A stretch of DNA of 64,000 bases. Origin: Microbacterium sp. SORGH_AS_1204 (lineage in GTDB: Bacteria; Actinomycetota; Actinomycetes; Actinomycetales; Microbacteriaceae). Shown in pieces: positions 63,863 to 64,000 of the stretch (position 1 is the stretch's first letter; each line of letters begins with the position of its first letter). The translations under genes and the position numbers were made by a program. Under the pieces are notes generated by a model that was given only the letters and a program-made list of their open reading frames with translations, did not search any database and had not been told where the DNA came from. Where the stretch lies: positions 1,550,001 through 1,614,000 of the forward strand of contig NZ_JAUTBD010000001.1 of assembly GCF_030818935.1 (NCBI RefSeq). Direction: 5' to 3'.

Positions 63863-64000
63863 CCGTGCGGGCGGGCGTCGTGGGTTGCGGCCGCGGCGGC
63901 ATCTCGACGGCGCCGCGTTCTCGGCGTTCCGACGGTGCGGGGCGGCCGTCGGCGACGAAAGAGGCGCGCTCGTGCGGTCGCTTCCGGGCCGCGTGGCGGC
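63863..64000. other. Window end after metK; no gene recognised
   Basis: 138 bp without a motif or clear start codon context. priA commonly follows metK in actinobacteria, so its start may lie just beyond the window, but nothing here shows it. Confidence 0.4.

Overview
The window is high-GC DNA from an actinobacterium, most likely a Microbacteriaceae member close to Microbacterium. The evidence is gene content and order (ruvCAB-yajC-secDF-rel, alaS-ruvX-mltG-aroE-aroCKB, pyrRBC-carAB-pyrF-gmk-rpoZ-metK), a guanylate kinase fused to an mIHF-type domain, a cysteine-free S4 protein, F420/PPOX-type flavoproteins and many GTG starts. Many genes have a TAnnnT hexamer 6-8 nt before the start codon, which is the layout of leaderless actinobacterial transcripts. 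This is a reading by eye; no database search was run.

Region by region. 1-2570: end of a VOC gene, a MerR/GyrI-like regulator and an IS256-family element whose transposase carries an in-frame stop. 2571-5027: a solitary PemK/MazF-like gene, four tRNA genes (Val-CAC on minus; Gly-GCC, Cys-GCA, Val-GAC on plus) with strong terminators, then about 0.85 kb without a convincing gene. 5028-10289: two PPOX flavoproteins flanking a DUF7882-like gene, an ArsB/SLC13-type membrane transporter divergent from thrS, and a HIT hydrolase. 10290-11686: a secreted lectin-metalloprotease behind a promoter with LacI-like operators. 11687-15490: vitamin B6 block (pdxY-type kinase and MocR regulator on minus, pdxS-pdxT on plus). 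15501-24187: yebC, ruvCAB, yajC, secD, secF, rel. 24277-28544: AbiEi-like protein, DUF349 protein, membrane protein, rarA. 28730-38453: rpsD, small membrane protein, alaS, ruvX, mltG, aroE, aroC, aroK, aroB.

38454-43882 is a catabolic quinate/shikimate cassette: MHS-type permease, quinate/shikimate dehydrogenase, TetR repressor and a fused dehydroshikimate dehydratase. Related palindromes near both outward promoters suggest one TetR regulon. It sits between aroB and aroQ-efp-nusB, so it probably interrupts an older aroCKBQ-efp-nusB order. AroQ can serve both the biosynthetic and the catabolic route.

45780-52322: a SNF2 helicase, a convergent membrane protein (their 3' ends lie in a 75-bp tandem duplication), an MBL-Rieske fusion protein and a repeat-rich gap holding two copies of a 72-bp imperfect palindrome also present at 45645. 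52388-63862: pyrimidine operon with a PyrR-type leader, then mIHF-gmk, rpoZ (with a candidate leaderless upstream ORF) and metK.

No CRISPR array, prophage or classical defence island was seen. The signals least explained by ordinary annotation are the recurring heptamer GGATGCC/GGCATCC across the whole window, the palindromic repeat family, the reuse of the ruvC stop codon as the ruvA -10 box next to an SOS-like box, and the rpoZ upstream ORF.
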